A DNA stretch of 45,757 nt from Chitinophagaceae bacterium (GTDB lineage: Bacteria > Bacteroidota > Bacteroidia > Chitinophagales > Chitinophagaceae): the NCBI GenBank assembly GCA_004028765.1, contig SAIX01000139.1, positions 1 through 45,757 on the forward strand, given 5' to 3'. Positions 32,959 to 42,034 of the stretch are shown here, piece by piece (position 1 is the first letter of the stretch; the number at the start of each line of letters is the position of its first letter). The translations under genes and the position numbers were made by a program. The notes under the pieces are model-generated. The model did not search any database and was not told where the DNA came from. It was given only the letters and a program-made list of their open reading frames with translations.

Positions 32959-34806
32959 TTATTCAGTTTTTATTGCACCGTACAGGCTTCCGCCGGGCTT
33001 AAAAAAACGATCAATCTTTTTTTCAACAGCCGGATCCTTTTCCAGCGGGGGTGCGTGATGCGGTTTGATACGTGCATCGATCAACAGCGGGCCTTTGCAG
33101 CCCCAGTGTTTGTTTTGTGTGAAAGATGCGATACCGTAGATATCGTGCGAGGGATTGCATCTTGTAAAACTCACCCATACAAAATTGCGCAGGCTGGCAG
33201 CCGTGAATGCCGCATCATCGGCCACAACGATCATTGCAACCGTTTTTATTTTTTCCGGTTGACCGTTTAACTGCTGGTTCAACACTTCCATCTCTACTTC
33301 TGCCAGTTCATAACTGGTAAACGCAGCGGTCTGCAATACAATCACCCCCGGTAAGGCAAGTGCAGCTTTGTTGAATAAACGGAGCCCCTGAAATACCGGA
33401 GGGATTTCCCTGCACAGTTCCCGTTTCACTTCGCCGTAAGCCGCAAAAACCACTTTACTGCCCGTATTCAAACCCGTGCCGGAGTAGTCAAGTGTGTCAA
33501 TGGTTGTATTCGTATAAAAGTGAACATCGCGTGTTAAGTCGATCCGTTCCAGTATGTACTGAAAAAATCCCATTTCATCATGTGTATTCAGTTGATGGGT
33601 ATCATCGGCAGTGATAAATAAAAATTTGGCAAGACTAAGCTGCCCGGTCCCGAGGATATGATTGGCGATGGTGAGTAATTCAGCAGGTTGCTTCGATGGC
33701 ATATACGGCGTATAACGCTCCTGTCCTATTGCCAGTAACAGGGGATGAACACCGGCGGCATCCACGGCATGCACTTCTTTTACACCGGGTATCTCCTGTG
33801 GTATCGCATCACCGGTAAGTTCATGTATGAGTGCGCCAAAACTGGTGTCTTCCTGAGGCGGCCTGCCCACAACTGTAAAAGGCCATATTGCATTTCTGCG
33901 TGCATACACTTTGTGTACGCGCATCAGCGGAAAATCATGTTGCAAACTATAATAACCCAGGTGATCCCCGAAAGGGCCTTCCGGTTTGTTCTCTCCGGGA
34001 TATACTTCACCCGTGATCACAAAATCCGCATCTGTGCTGATGCAGAAACCATCCCGGTATGTATAACGGAACCTTCTTCCTCCCAAAACCCCTGCAAAAG
34101 TCGCTTCACTGATGCCCTCCGGCAGGGGCATAACAGCCGCCACGCTGTGTGCTGGCGGGCCGCCCACAAAACAACTCACTTTCAATGGCAACCCTTTTCG
34201 GTTTGCTTTGGTTTGGTGAATACCGATGCCCCTGTGTAACTGGTAATGCAACCCGATTTCTTTATCGCGCACATACTCATTTCCCGAAAGCTGGACCCGG
34301 TACATACCAAGATTGGCTTTCAGGATACCGGGCTGATCGATGTCTTCAGAGTATACCTGCGGCAGTGTTACGAAAGCCCCGCCATCCATCGGCCAGTGTT
34401 TGATCTGTGGCAGGTCGGAAACGGAGATCTCTTCATATAATACCGGCTTCGATACAGGATTTTTCAGCGGCAAAGCTTTTAATGCGGCCATGCCTGTCTT
34501 GAAATGATCAACCGGGTGTTTGATTGCTTTGAAGGGGTCACCTTTGAGAGAGATCAGTTTTTGTACCAATGTAAAACTGTCACGAAAAATAAAACGGCTT
34601 CTTTCGATCGTACCAAAAAGATTGGAAACAGCGCGGAACCTGCTGCCTTTTACATTTTCGAACAACAGGGCGGGGCCTCCTGCTTCATGCACCCGCAGGT
34701 GAATGGCAGCCATTTCAAGATCAGGATCCACTTCCTCCCGGATGCGTACCAGGTGACCATGCTTTTCAAGATCAACGACACATTGTTCGAGCGATGTATA
34801 AGTCAT
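32959..34806 (-). CDS. UbiD-family prenylated-FMN decarboxylase
   Basis: 615 residues. UbiD-type (de)carboxylases use prenylated FMN made by UbiX to act on aromatic or alpha,beta-unsaturated acids. The family core is present, including FENVKGSRFRAVSNLFGTIERS near the N terminus and the hallmark PEGPFGDHLGYYS around residues 272-285, whose acidic residues belong to the active site. The best candidate role is decarboxylation in menaquinone synthesis, as in other UbiD homologues of Bacteroidota, but no men/mqn gene and no ubiX lie nearby, so the substrate is unknown. It is divergent from pdxJ and precedes the DUF1223 gene. Confidence 0.9.
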   Translation of the reverse strand: MTYTSLEQCVVDLEKHGHLVRIREEVDPDLEMAAIHLRVHEAGGPALLFENVKGSRFRAVSNLFGTIERSRFIFRDSFTLVQKLISLKGDPFKAIKHPVDHFKTGMAALKALPLKNPVSKPVLYEEISVSDLPQIKHWPMDGGAFVTLPQVYSEDIDQPGILKANLGMYRVQLSGNEYVRDKEIGLHYQLHRGIGIHQTKANRKGLPLKVSCFVGGPPAHSVAAVMPLPEGISEATFAGVLGGRRFRYTYRDGFCISTDADFVITGEVYPGENKPEGPFGDHLGYYSLQHDFPLMRVHKVYARRNAIWPFTVVGRPPQEDTSFGALIHELTGDAIPQEIPGVKEVHAVDAAGVHPLLLAIGQERYTPYMPSKQPAELLTIANHILGTGQLSLAKFLFITADDTHQLNTHDEMGFFQYILERIDLTRDVHFYTNTTIDTLDYSGTGLNTGSKVVFAAYGEVKRELCREIPPVFQGLRLFNKAALALPGVIVLQTAAFTSYELAEVEMEVLNQQLNGQPEKIKTVAMIVVADDAAFTAASLRNFVWVSFTRCNPSHDIYGIASFTQNKHWGCKGPLLIDARIKPHHAPPLEKDPAVEKKIDRFFKPGGSLYGAIKTE

Positions 34807-34910
34807 GGTGAAATAACAATTGGCAATGAGAATGGTTGAGCACAGGTAACACCCCTTGCGAAGCTACTGCATCAGCACGGAATAAAGAGCGAGGGGATTT
34901 ATGAGATTCG

Positions 34911-34918
34911 TATTTTTG
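34911..34918 (+). promoter_or_regulatory. -7 box touching the pdxJ start
   Basis: TATTTTTG, exact TAnnTTTG match, ends four bases before the pdxJ ATG. Normal spacing places +1 at or next to the ATG, predicting a leaderless mRNA. Confidence 0.5.
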
Positions 34919-34922
34919 CAGT

Positions 34923-35657
34923 ATGACGAAACTCAGTGTGAATATCAACAAATTTGCCACTATCCGTAACAGCCGTGGTGGAAACAATCCGGATGTGGTA
35001 AAAGCAGCAGTTGATGCCCAGGTGTTTGGTGCAGATGGCGTTACAGTGCATCCCCGCCCCGATGAACGCCATATCCGTTACCAGGATGTGCGGGATATCC
35101 GGCAGATCATTACAACAGAGTTCAATATTGAAGGCAACCCGCGGGAGCAAAAATTTGTTGACCTCGTTCTCGAAACCATGCCCCACCAGGTAACGCTTGT
35201 GCCCGATGCACTTGGGCAGCTTACCAGCGATCATGGGTGGGATACGATACAACACAAAAAATACCTTATCGATATAATTGGTGTTTTTAAAAAAGCAGGT
35301 ATCCGCGTTTCCATTTTTGTAGACCCCGTTATTGCAATGGTGGAAGGCGCTGCGGAAACAGGGACCGATCGTATTGAATTGTATACCGAAGGCTATGCTA
35401 AGCTGTATGCCGCCGGGAAACAGGAAGAGGCCATCGCACCTTATATCTCTGCAGCAAAAAAAGCCCATGAGCTCGCGCTCGGCATCAATGCAGGCCATGA
35501 TCTCGACCTTACTAACCTGCGGTTCTTTGCAAAGCATATACCTTATCTCGATGAAGTAAGCATTGGTCATGCGCTTGTTTGCGATGCCATTTACCTTGGT
35601 TATGAAAATACCGTGCAGATGTATAAGCGCCAACTGGCAGAAGAGGTTGGGAATTGA
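34923..35657 (+). CDS. pdxJ: Pyridoxine 5'-phosphate synthase
   Basis: Condenses 1-deoxy-D-xylulose 5-phosphate with 3-amino-2-oxopropyl phosphate to pyridoxine 5'-phosphate (DXP-dependent vitamin B6 synthesis). 244 residues, standard TIM-barrel length. Signatures: LSVNINKFATIRNSRGGNNPD, GADGVTVHPRPDERHI (catalytic His), FNIEGNP, VTLVPDALGQLTSDHGWD, GTDRIELYTE, LGINAGHDLDL and EVSIGHALVCDAIYLG. All conserved loops are intact. Divergent from ubiD; the promoter box almost abuts the ATG. Downstream is a repeat-like gap and a fucosidase with its own start region. Confidence 0.98.
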   Translation: MTKLSVNINKFATIRNSRGGNNPDVVKAAVDAQVFGADGVTVHPRPDERHIRYQDVRDIRQIITTEFNIEGNPREQKFVDLVLETMPHQVTLVPDALGQLTSDHGWDTIQHKKYLIDIIGVFKKAGIRVSIFVDPVIAMVEGAAETGTDRIELYTEGYAKLYAAGKQEEAIAPYISAAKKAHELALGINAGHDLDLTNLRFFAKHIPYLDEVSIGHALVCDAIYLGYENTVQMYKRQLAEEVGN

Positions 35658-35730
35658 GCGTACAATAAATACAGTTACTCATTCATTATTCCTTGTTCGA
35701 TATTCAGTATTGCTTCCGATTCTTATCTTG
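35658..35730. repeat. Intergenic AT-rich near-repeat stretch
   Basis: Short reiterated words (ATTCATTATTCC, GTTCGATATTC, AGTATTGC) precede the fucosidase gene and recall the other degenerate intergenic repeats in this window. A TATCTTG (-7-like, one T short) ends it at 35724-35730. Confidence 0.35.
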
Positions 35731-35745
35731 TACCAAACAAAAAAC

Positions 35746-37158
35746 ATGAAATATTTCCTGTCCGCTGTTTTCTTTTTTTCTCTTTCCCTTACCTATACAC
35801 AAAAAGTAAAGCCTGTATTGCCATTGCCGACAAAAGAGCAGCTGGCATGGCATGAGAAAGAGTTTTATCTCTTTGTACATTTCGGGCCGAATACATTTAC
35901 AGATAAAGAATGGGGTGATGGAAAAGAAGACCCGTCGGTATTCAATCCAACCCATATCGATTGCGATCAGTGGGCACGTATTGCCAAACAGGCAGGCGCC
36001 AAAGGCATCATTCTTACAGCCAAACACCACGATGGTTTTTGTTTATGGCCCAGCAAACAAAGTACCCATACGGTTCGCGAAAGCAAATGGATGGATGGAA
36101 AAGGCGATGTGGTAAAAATGCTGGCAGAAGCCTGCAAAAAAAACGGGATCGAAATGGGGGTGTATATTTCTCCCTGGGACAGGAACCATCCCAAATACGG
36201 TACACCCGAATACAATGATGTCTACATCGCGAGTATGAAAGAATTGCTCACCGGTTATGGAAAGTTTTTTGAACTATGGTGGGATGGCGCCAATGGCGAA
36301 GGCCCAAATGGGAAAAAACAGGTATACGATTTTAACCGCTTCCAGGACTCTGCTTTAAAATGGCAGCCACAACTTGTTATTTTCAGTGATATTGGTCCGC
36401 ATATCCGCTGGTGCGGAAATGAAAACGGAACCATCAGTAATACCAACTGGAATTTACTCGACACGGCAGGTTTTAAAAGAGGCCATGGTGCCCCGCCAAC
36501 AGATACCTTAAACCGCGGCAATGTAAATGGCAGGAACTGGATTCCTGCTGAAGCAGATGTATCGATCAGGCCGGGATGGTTTTATCATGCAAAAGAAGAT
36601 GACAAAGTAAAATCACCTGAAACATTATTTCAACTCTACCTCCGCTCTGTAGGTAACGGAGGAAATTTTTTGCTGAATGTTCCACCCGACCGTACAGGTC
36701 GCTTTAATGCTGCCGACTCTGCCGCATTGATCGGTTTCCGGAAAATACGGGAAGCAGCTTTTGCAAAAGACCTGTTGACCAATGCAAAGATCAGCAGCAA
36801 TGGCGGCAACGCATCGGCTTTATCCAGGCTCACAGATAACCATGTTGAAACCTATTGGGCTTCTTCCCGGAAAGAAAATACCACGATCGAATTTGAATTG
36901 CCTAAAACCGAGACCATCAACACAGTCGTGATCGAAGAAATGATTTCGCTTGGGCAAAGGGTAAGTGATTTTACTATTGAACTCTTGGGCGATAGAGGCT
37001 ATGAAAAGGTTTTTACCGGTACCACCATCGGCAGGAAAAAGATTGCAGTCTTTCCTCTTTTCCGAACAAAAAAGATCAGGCTCACGCTGGTAAATGCAAA
37101 AGCGGAACCCGTATTGCGTTCGGTAAAAGCTTATTTCTCGGCCAGGGGAACCATGTAA
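35746..37158 (+). CDS. GH29 alpha-L-fucosidase with C-terminal discoidin-like domain
   Basis: 470 residues, secreted (signal peptide MKYFLSAVFFFSLSLTYTQ). Residues ~30-350 are the GH29 TIM barrel: FVHFGPNTFTDKEWGDGKEDPSVFNP, ILTAKHHDGFCLWPS, GVYISPWDRNH, then FELWWDGANGEG with Asp180 as the likely nucleophile, as in GH29 1,3/1,4-type enzymes. NFLLNVPPDRTGRF closes the barrel. Residues ~365-470 resemble a discoidin/F5-F8-type sandwich (NHVETYWASSRKENTTIEFELPKTETINTVVIEE), a carbohydrate-binding type domain. The frame is open upstream to 35563 inside pdxJ, but the signal peptide fixes the start at 35746. Acts outside the cytoplasm on fucosylated glycans; no sus genes adjacent. Confidence 0.93.
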   Translation: MKYFLSAVFFFSLSLTYTQKVKPVLPLPTKEQLAWHEKEFYLFVHFGPNTFTDKEWGDGKEDPSVFNPTHIDCDQWARIAKQAGAKGIILTAKHHDGFCLWPSKQSTHTVRESKWMDGKGDVVKMLAEACKKNGIEMGVYISPWDRNHPKYGTPEYNDVYIASMKELLTGYGKFFELWWDGANGEGPNGKKQVYDFNRFQDSALKWQPQLVIFSDIGPHIRWCGNENGTISNTNWNLLDTAGFKRGHGAPPTDTLNRGNVNGRNWIPAEADVSIRPGWFYHAKEDDKVKSPETLFQLYLRSVGNGGNFLLNVPPDRTGRFNAADSAALIGFRKIREAAFAKDLLTNAKISSNGGNASALSRLTDNHVETYWASSRKENTTIEFELPKTETINTVVIEEMISLGQRVSDFTIELLGDRGYEKVFTGTTIGRKKIAVFPLFRTKKIRLTLVNAKAEPVLRSVKAYFSARGTM

Positions 37159-37282
37159 AATTCAGCCCGCTCTTTTCCACTCATCACCGGATATCCGCAT
37201 TGATCCGCAGCAAATGGCAGTGGTCATTTTTGAAATTTGATGGCGGGCAGATATGGTTAGCTTGTTGTTTAAACCACACAAC

Positions 37283-38392
37283 ATGAAACGCCTATTGACT
37301 GCCCTTTTTTTCATGGCAACACTTGCTGCTTCTGCACAACGCCCGCTTACGATTCCTCCCAGCGGCGGAAATAAAAAAGCCGCTGTAATGGAAAGGATCG
37401 GTATAACGGATGTAACCATTACCTATGACCGGCCCGGTGTAAAAGGGCGCGAAGGAAAAATATGGGGACAGCTTGTACCCGTCGGATACGCAGACCAGAA
37501 TTTTGGTACCAGTAAAGCTTCCCCCTGGCGCGCAGGTGCCAATGAATGTACCACGATCGATTTCTCTACCGATGTAATGATCGAAGGCAAGCCATTGCCC
37601 AAGGGGAAATATGGTTTCTTTATTGCCTACGACCCCAATGAATGCACACTTATCTTCTCCGCCAACAACAGCAACTGGGGCAGTTATTATTACGACCCGA
37701 AAGAAGATGTGTTAAGGGTGAAAGTAAAACCATCCGGTACGGACCGTTCTGTTGAATGGCTGAAATACGAATTCGCTGACCAGACAGAAACCTCCGCAAC
37801 TGTAAACCTGCAATGGGAAAAACTGCGCATCCCTTTTAAAGTGGAAGTAGACCTGAATAAAACACAGGTGGAAATGTTCCGGAAAGAACTGCGTACCGAC
37901 AAAGGTTTCTTCTGGCTCGGATGGCAAACGGCTGCGCAATGGTGCGTGGATCATAATACCAATCTGGAAGAAGCGCTGCTATGGGCTGATACGGCCACCA
38001 ACCCCAATGTACTCGGAAATAAAAATTTTACTTCTCTTTCCACCAAGGCACAGGTGCTGAATAAACTGGGGCGCGGCGCAGAAGCCATTTCCGTTATGAA
38101 AGAAGCGTTACCATTGGGTAATATGAATGAGATACACCAGTATGGCCGCTCCCTGTTAACACAGAAACAGTATAAAGAAGCACTGGATGTTTTCAAGATG
38201 AATTATGAAAAAAATCCAGGCCAGTTCACTACCATCATGGGACTGGTGCGCGGGTATTCTGCCAACAGCGATTATAAAAAAGCGCTTGAATTTGCGGAGA
38301 AAGCATTACCGCTTTCTCCGAATCCTGCGAATACCAATAGCATTCAAAAAATGATCGGGCAGTTGAAGGAAGGAAAAGATGTGAACCAGTAA
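37283..38392 (+). CDS. DUF2911 protein with C-terminal TPR-like repeats
   Basis: 369 residues from the ATG at 37283 (an in-frame ATG at 37253 precedes a clearer signal peptide [19 protein letters not shown], so 37283 is preferred). DUF2911 core (~25-195): [65 protein letters not shown]. Residues ~200-369 are helical repeats of TPR type ([81 protein letters not shown]). Exported, function unknown; more elaborate than the DUF2911 protein at 30.5 kb. Confidence 0.87.
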   Translation: MKRLLTALFFMATLAASAQRPLTIPPSGGNKKAAVMERIGITDVTITYDRPGVKGREGKIWGQLVPVGYADQNFGTSKASPWRAGANECTTIDFSTDVMIEGKPLPKGKYGFFIAYDPNECTLIFSANNSNWGSYYYDPKEDVLRVKVKPSGTDRSVEWLKYEFADQTETSATVNLQWEKLRIPFKVEVDLNKTQVEMFRKELRTDKGFFWLGWQTAAQWCVDHNTNLEEALLWADTATNPNVLGNKNFTSLSTKAQVLNKLGRGAEAISVMKEALPLGNMNEIHQYGRSLLTQKQYKEALDVFKMNYEKNPGQFTTIMGLVRGYSANSDYKKALEFAEKALPLSPNPANTNSIQKMIGQLKEGKDVNQ

Positions 38393-38402
38393 CACCTCCT
38401 GG

Positions 38403-38445
38403 ATACCAACTGCGGTTGCAGAAAGACTGCATCCGCAGTTGGTAT
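38403..38445. promoter_or_regulatory. Strong 43-base hairpin before purE
   Basis: ATACCAACTGCGG (38403-38415) and CCGCAGTTGGTAT (38433-38445) pair perfectly over 13 bp; after a T-T mismatch, TGCAG/CTGCA adds five pairs around AAAGA. No T-run follows, so it is not a typical terminator. The 3' arm reaches the TTG at 38445-38447, a possible -33 of purE (17 bases before TATCTTG at 38465-38471). Confidence 0.65.
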
Positions 38446-38502
38446 TGCTCCGGGAAATTTCAATTATCTTGCAGCAGCAGGGCCAATACCCGCATTCAAT
38501 TT

Positions 38503-39024
38503 ATGGAGAATCAAACACCACTTGTTGGCATTATTATGGGCAGCGACAGTGACCTCAGCATTATGCAGGCAGCCGCTCATATCCTCAAACAATTCTCCAT
38601 TCCATTTGAGCTTACGGTTGTTTCTGCACATCGTACACCATTGCGCATGGTGGATTACGCATCCACAGCCAAACAAAGAGGATTGAAAGTGATCATCGCA
38701 GGGGCAGGTGGCGCTGCGCATTTACCCGGCATGGTGGCATCTATCACTACCCTGCCTGTTATCGGTGTTCCCATCAAATCCTCCAACTCCATCGATGGAT
38801 GGGATTCTGTTTTGTCCATCCTGCAAATGCCAAACGGGGTACCTGTAGCAACCGTTGCATTGAATGCCGCAAAAAATGCCGGCATACTGGCTGCACAGAT
38901 ACTGGGCAGTTCCGATGAAAAAATTTCAGCAACTATCGCACATTACAAAAAGGAACTGGGGCATGAGGTGAGCGGCAAAGTAGGCAACCTGAAAAAAGAC
39001 TGGCCAAACAGTTTTGATGAGTGA
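38503..39024 (+). CDS. purE: N5-carboxyaminoimidazole ribonucleotide mutase (PurE, class I)
   Basis: Moves the carboxyl group of N5-CAIR to C4 to make CAIR in purine synthesis; cytosolic octamer in relatives. 173 residues. Signatures: [26 protein letters not shown] (catalytic His), [26 protein letters not shown] and [15 protein letters not shown]. The frame is open upstream to 38416, but only the ATG at 38503 begins at the family N terminus. No purK is adjacent, although the pair is often linked. Only two bases separate its stop from the convergent bshC stop, with no terminator in between. Confidence 0.97.
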   Translation: MENQTPLVGIIMGSDSDLSIMQAAAHILKQFSIPFELTVVSAHRTPLRMVDYASTAKQRGLKVIIAGAGGAAHLPGMVASITTLPVIGVPIKSSNSIDGWDSVLSILQMPNGVPVATVALNAAKNAGILAAQILGSSDEKISATIAHYKKELGHEVSGKVGNLKKDWPNSFDE

Positions 39025-39026
39025 GT

Positions 39027-40628
39027 TTATACATCCAACGTAACAATCCCAAAGCCTTTATTAAAAGCAGAGGAAGCCTGCAGTACCCCTTCAATCCATT
39101 TTTTTCCGTAAGCTGCATAGAACAAAGCCATATTCTCATTTCTTTCCTGCAAACTGTTCCCTGGGAAAAGAGATGATTTTATTTTATCGAGATGGTTTTT
39201 CTGCACAGCATATTTCTTCTTTTCTGCACGCAGTAATTTTTTCTCGAGCGCAACCAGTTTTTTCATCGCCTGTTTTTCCAATGCTGTTACATGTTCTGAG
39301 AGAGAAGTATCCACCTTATCGGTAATTGTTCGCAGCTGTGCATAGTATTCCCGGGCAGCAGCGAGTTCATCCGCAAGACTTAACCGGTTGCCCGATTCTT
39401 TTTTTACGAGTTCTGTAAACAGGGATTCTGTATCCCTGAAAAGATCTGCCAGGCCAAAACCCGTTTTCTCCCATTGACGCAGCTGTTCTTTTTTCGCAAT
39501 GAGAAAAGAGTTTCGCAATAGCAGCACCGGGTAAGGAATATGCACCGCGGCAAAAACATTTTTCAATTCCAGCCAGTAAGCAAGCTCACCGCCACCACCG
39601 ATAAAAGCAATATTGGGCAGGATCGTTTCCTGGAAGGCCCCGCGTAAAATCACGTTTGCACTAAAGCGATCAGGGTAGCGGGAAACTTCATCGAGGATTT
39701 CTTCTTTTGAAAATTCTAATCCAAGCGGCCTCACAAAATATCGCTCCCCTTCTCTCTCGATCCGCTCCCGCTTATCATTCAGCAGGTAAAAAAGATTCAG
39801 TTCCCTTCCGCCGGCCTGTACTTTGTAATTTTTTTCCAGTGCGGCAATGGTGCCTGCAACGGCAGTATGTGAAAACCCTTCGAGCAGTTCTTTTTCAACA
39901 ACGGGTTGAAATATTTTTTTGAGTGCGGGGTTATCCGGGATCAGTACCAGCAACCCGTATTCACCAAACAATGCATTCACCAGTTCCAGTGTTGCCTGTT
40001 GTATCGTTTTACCTTCGGTATAGCATTCCGTGAAAATCGTGGTAAGTTCTTTTCCGAAAGGAAGCACGCCGGTTTGCCCATGAACGGCGTGAATCAATCT
40101 GATCAATGCCTTATCCACTTTCATCCGGCCGACGGCACCGGTCTGTTTGGTTTCCCAAACCATTTTTTGTCCACCAACATGGATATACCCCAGTTCATCC
40201 AAATCAGCATCTTCACTGCCCATATAATACACCGGCACAAAATCATATTGCGGCAATTGCTGTTTCAGCTCTTTAGCGAGCGCAATGGCATGAAGAATCT
40301 TGTAAATAAAATACAATGGCCCTGTAAAAATATTGGGCTGGTGCGCCGTGGTAACGGTAAAAGAGTTTTGTTGGCGCAGCAGCGAGATATGAGCATTTAC
40401 TTTTTCACTTGTATGGATGCCCTTGTATTGCGTGGTGAGAGAATCAGCAAGGAGTGCACGCGGGGTATCAAATTTTTCTCGGGCAGCTATTGCCACTTGT
40501 ATCCCTTCTTTATCCGGCTTGTGCAGGTAAAAGGGTTTCAGCGCATCGGCACCCGATAAGTAATCTGCTACGATCTTTGAAAAATAACCAGTGCTTTCGT
40601 ATGGTAAAAAAGTAAGGGTCTGATCCAT
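39027..40628 (-). CDS. bshC: Bacillithiol biosynthesis cysteine-adding enzyme
   Basis: BshC adds cysteine to the glucosaminyl-malate made by BshA and BshB, the last step of bacillithiol synthesis. 533 residues, typical. Visible: FTVTTAHQPNIFTGPLYFIYKILHAI (Rossmann-like start with the AHQPN signature), YDFVPVYYMGSEDADLDELGYI, FIGGGGELAYWLELK, and a long charged coiled coil near 420-500 (EKQAMKKLVALEKKLLRAEKKKYA). No other bsh gene in the window. Convergent with purE. Upstream is 94 bases to the FAD oxidoreductase gene, enough for its own promoter. Confidence 0.94.
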   Translation of the reverse strand: MDQTLTFLPYESTGYFSKIVADYLSGADALKPFYLHKPDKEGIQVAIAAREKFDTPRALLADSLTTQYKGIHTSEKVNAHISLLRQQNSFTVTTAHQPNIFTGPLYFIYKILHAIALAKELKQQLPQYDFVPVYYMGSEDADLDELGYIHVGGQKMVWETKQTGAVGRMKVDKALIRLIHAVHGQTGVLPFGKELTTIFTECYTEGKTIQQATLELVNALFGEYGLLVLIPDNPALKKIFQPVVEKELLEGFSHTAVAGTIAALEKNYKVQAGGRELNLFYLLNDKRERIEREGERYFVRPLGLEFSKEEILDEVSRYPDRFSANVILRGAFQETILPNIAFIGGGGELAYWLELKNVFAAVHIPYPVLLLRNSFLIAKKEQLRQWEKTGFGLADLFRDTESLFTELVKKESGNRLSLADELAAAREYYAQLRTITDKVDTSLSEHVTALEKQAMKKLVALEKKLLRAEKKKYAVQKNHLDKIKSSLFPGNSLQERNENMALFYAAYGKKWIEGVLQASSAFNKGFGIVTLDV

Positions 40629-40722
40629 AATAGTCGGTAAAAATACAATTTAGTGACCACTGGTTGTGCCGCTCATCATAAACCATGATTGCACAAAAAA
40701 GTTCTGTTCACCTGCAGCCGGT

Positions 40723-41973
40723 TTAATTAAAACGGTCCGGATTAAAAGCTGCAATATCCATGCTGCATTTTTCTTCATTGATAATTTCACTCACAATTTT
40801 ACCTGTTCCCGCTCCCAAACTTAACCCAACCATCGCATGCCCGGTTGCGAGTACCAGGTTTTTGCACCTGGCTGTGCGACCGATATAGGGCAGGCCATCT
40901 GCAGAGCAGGGGCGGTATCCATACCATATCTTTTCAGGAGATGGCATCGGTATTTTGAATTCGGGGAAATAGCGCTCCACTGCAGCGAGTATGCCTTCCA
41001 CCCTGTTCATTCGTGGGGGTGTATGGGTTGATGTGATCTCCATTGTACCGCCAAAACGGATCTTGTTTCCATCCATCGGTGTAAGTGCCACACGCCCTTC
41101 GATCAATACAGCAGGATGGTTCAGCCGGTAAGGTGAATCTTCCAGCGTAACTGAATAACCTCTTCCCGGCATCAATGGTATTTTCACCTGTAACAGGGCT
41201 GCGATTTCCCTGCTCCATGAGCCTGATGCCAGCACCACTGCATCGGCATCATACACCATTGTTTTTGTTTTCACTTTCGTAACAGCACCATTGTTTTTTT
41301 CAAAGCCGGTCACTTCTTCGTCCGCAACCAGTTTTACCCCCTTGCCCCTGAGGTCTGCCAGTAACTGCTGCATCAGTTTATTGGGATAGAGGTGTGCATC
41401 ACATTTAAAATGCACTGCACCTTCTGCGAGTATCTTTGTTTGCGGTTCGAGTGCTGCCAGTTCGTCCTTATTCAACAGTGTGGTATCCGTTAACCCGAGT
41501 TCATGCGCTTTCTCCATTACATGCCTGGCATGATCGCCACCTGCCGATGTCTGGAATATTTCAAGCAACCCTTTCTTTTCATACGCAAATGAAAACTGGG
41601 GCAAAGCTGCCCACTCTTCATATAATTTCTGGCTGATAATCGCGATATCCCTGAGCGGAACCGCCGACCGTTCCACATGTTCCGGCGTAGCAATGCGCAT
41701 AAATTTCAATCCCCAATCAATCAAACCCCAATCCAGCCTCGGCTGCACATAAAAAGGGCTGTGCGGGTTCCACATCCATTTCAGCCCCTGTTTTACAATA
41801 CCCGGCGTGGCCAGCGGAACAAAATGACTCGGGCATACATAACCTGCGTTTCCATAAGAGCAGTTGGCCGACATATCCGTTTTGTCGATCACAGTTACCT
41901 CATGCCCCGACTGCTGCAGGTAATACGCGCTGCTCAAACCCATCACGCCTCCGCCGATAACAACAATTTTCAT
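40723..41973 (-). CDS. FAD-dependent D-hydroxyproline dehydrogenase-like oxidoreductase
   Basis: 416-residue DAO/DadA-family flavoprotein. N-terminal FAD-binding Rossmann motif KIVVIGGGVMGLSSAYYLQQSGHEVTVID, then DMSANCSYGNAGYVCPSHFVPLATPG, typical of DadA-like enzymes, and the C-terminal PYIGRTARCKNLVLATGHAMVGLSLGAGTGKIV second FAD contact. The epimerase gene ends 62 bases upstream on the same strand, and together with the semialdehyde dehydrogenase this points to oxidation of cis-4-hydroxy-D-proline in 4-hydroxyproline catabolism; general D-amino-acid dehydrogenase activity remains an alternative. Likely membrane-associated or cytosolic electron transfer to quinone. Confidence 0.9.
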   Translation of the reverse strand: MKIVVIGGGVMGLSSAYYLQQSGHEVTVIDKTDMSANCSYGNAGYVCPSHFVPLATPGIVKQGLKWMWNPHSPFYVQPRLDWGLIDWGLKFMRIATPEHVERSAVPLRDIAIISQKLYEEWAALPQFSFAYEKKGLLEIFQTSAGGDHARHVMEKAHELGLTDTTLLNKDELAALEPQTKILAEGAVHFKCDAHLYPNKLMQQLLADLRGKGVKLVADEEVTGFEKNNGAVTKVKTKTMVYDADAVVLASGSWSREIAALLQVKIPLMPGRGYSVTLEDSPYRLNHPAVLIEGRVALTPMDGNKIRFGGTMEITSTHTPPRMNRVEGILAAVERYFPEFKIPMPSPEKIWYGYRPCSADGLPYIGRTARCKNLVLATGHAMVGLSLGAGTGKIVSEIINEEKCSMDIAAFNPDRFN

Positions 41974-42034
41974 AGCCTTTATATATTCAGAATGAAACGC
42001 GAAGTTCGGAACATTGCGTCATTCTATCATTATC

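Noticed and set aside
34899..35633. 244-residue minus-strand open frame
   Set aside because: Mirror of pdxJ, which has full family signatures.
38403..38445. Hairpin before purE as an intrinsic terminator
   Set aside because: No T-run follows the 3' arm; kept only as a regulatory or repeat structure.
39906..40559. 217-residue plus-strand open frame
   Set aside because: Opposite bshC; no recognisable motif.
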